NCBI GenBank assembly: GCA_030603385.1
Contig: JAUVXW010000005.1
Span: 1-64,000 of the forward strand
DNA from: Promethearchaeota archaeon
GTDB taxonomy: Archaea; Asgardarchaeota; Lokiarchaeia; Sigyniarchaeales; SOKP01
Direction of reading: 5' to 3'
DNA length: 64,000 bases
Shown here: positions 63,913 through 64,000 of the stretch, piece by piece
Layout of the letters: each line of letters starts with the position of its first letter
How positions within the stretch are numbered: the first letter of the stretch is position 1
Position numbers and translations under genes: made by a program
The notes under the pieces: generated by a model
What the model was told of the DNA's origin: nothing
Databases searched by the model: none
What the model saw: the letters and a program-made list of their open reading frames with translations, nothing else

Positions 63913-64000
63913 GGCTCTCGGGGGGAATCGAACCCCCCCCTAGGGATAACTGTTAAAGCAAAATATCTGCGGTTATTCACAGTCCCCAATACTAACCATT
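63913..64000 (-). tRNA. tRNA-His (GTG), partial, with intron
   Basis: Only the 3' part is inside the window; the 5' acceptor lies beyond base 64000. On the minus strand are part of the D-arm (AATGGTTAGTATT), the anticodon stem GGGGA / TCCCT, the loop CTGTGAA with anticodon GTG at 63978-63980, an about 29-nt intron (63947-63975) and a T-arm GGGGG-TTCGATT-CCCCC. The acceptor 3' strand CGAGAGC plus C73 fits tRNA-His, which pairs C73 with G-1. The intron ends are TAAC and GTTA, which can pair. Splice points could be 37/38 or 38/39. Confidence 0.85.

Noticed and set aside
1..64000. CRISPR array, prophage or replication origin
   Set aside because: No evenly spaced repeats, phage structural genes, orc1/cdc6-linked origin repeats or cas genes were seen; the ORC-like ATPase at 57348 alone is not enough.

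Overview
The window is AT-rich and archaeal, and most likely comes from an Asgard archaeon of the Lokiarchaeia (Promethearchaeota) type. The information-processing genes are archaeal: archaeal-type GluRS, SRP19, ribosomal protein S8e, a one-domain histone, a 20S proteasome beta subunit and a Hef helicase. They sit beside proteins typical of Asgards: a Rag/Gtr-like GTPase, a longin-GTPase fusion, a longin-PAS-GAF protein, a JAMM protease, a C13 caspase-like protease, leucine-rich-repeat remnants and a 1468-residue coiled-coil membrane protein. The family calls come from motifs I could read. The taxon is inferred.

Layout. 1-8.1 kb: GluRS, zinc-ribbon proteins, a CPBP protease and an MtxX-like protein, then a minus-strand tRNA-Pro(GGG) with an unusual insert. 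8.3-17.4 kb: an acyl-CoA synthetase, SRP19-HypA, S8e, proteasome beta, JAMM protease, a secreted protein and the histone, with intergenic gene remnants. 17.5-26.5 kb: an SDR gene broken by one in-frame TGA, two DinB-fold proteins, a URO-D protein, an amidohydrolase, then a tight minus-strand run GT2 glycosyltransferase > PIG-L deacetylase > BshC-like ligase, and a DUF401 permease. 26.6-36.3 kb: Hef helicase, the giant coiled-coil protein, two surface proteins (one C13 protease) and an LRR fragment. 36.3-50.6 kb: two paralogous FAD-oxidase/HdrD-like modules, an ADP-forming acyl-CoA synthetase alpha subunit, an AMP-forming acyl-CoA synthetase, a GNAT, a CBM9-like surface protein, a second CPBP protease and a small Lrp-like protein. 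50.7-60.1 kb: the eukaryote-like signalling block (Rag-like GTPase, longin-GTPase, longin-PAS-GAF), transglutaminase, Ftr, a coiled-coil protein with a related N-terminus, a P-loop ATPase and Hsp20. 60.2-64 kb: a DDE transposase, a PAP2 gene broken by an in-frame TAA, a frameshifted methanogenesis-marker-9-like gene and the 3' part of a tRNA-His(GTG) with an intron.

How the genes may work together. GT2 + PIG-L deacetylase + BshC-like ligase, with two DinB-fold (YfiT/BstA-type) proteins about 2.3 kb away, match the logic of bacillithiol synthesis and use (sugar transfer, deacetylation, cysteine addition, thiol S-transfer). This is the best candidate here for an undescribed archaeal system. Ftr, MtxX-like and marker-9-like genes, URO-D and HypA suggest tetrahydromethanopterin/C1 metabolism and a nickel hydrogenase. 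The FAD/HdrD-like pairs with acyl-CoA enzymes suggest oxidation of organic acids or aromatics coupled to Fe-S electron transfer.

Three otherwise well-preserved genes each carry a single lesion (TGA, TAA, and a frameshift in an A8 run). They are recent pseudogenes, recoding sites or assembly errors; raw reads would decide.
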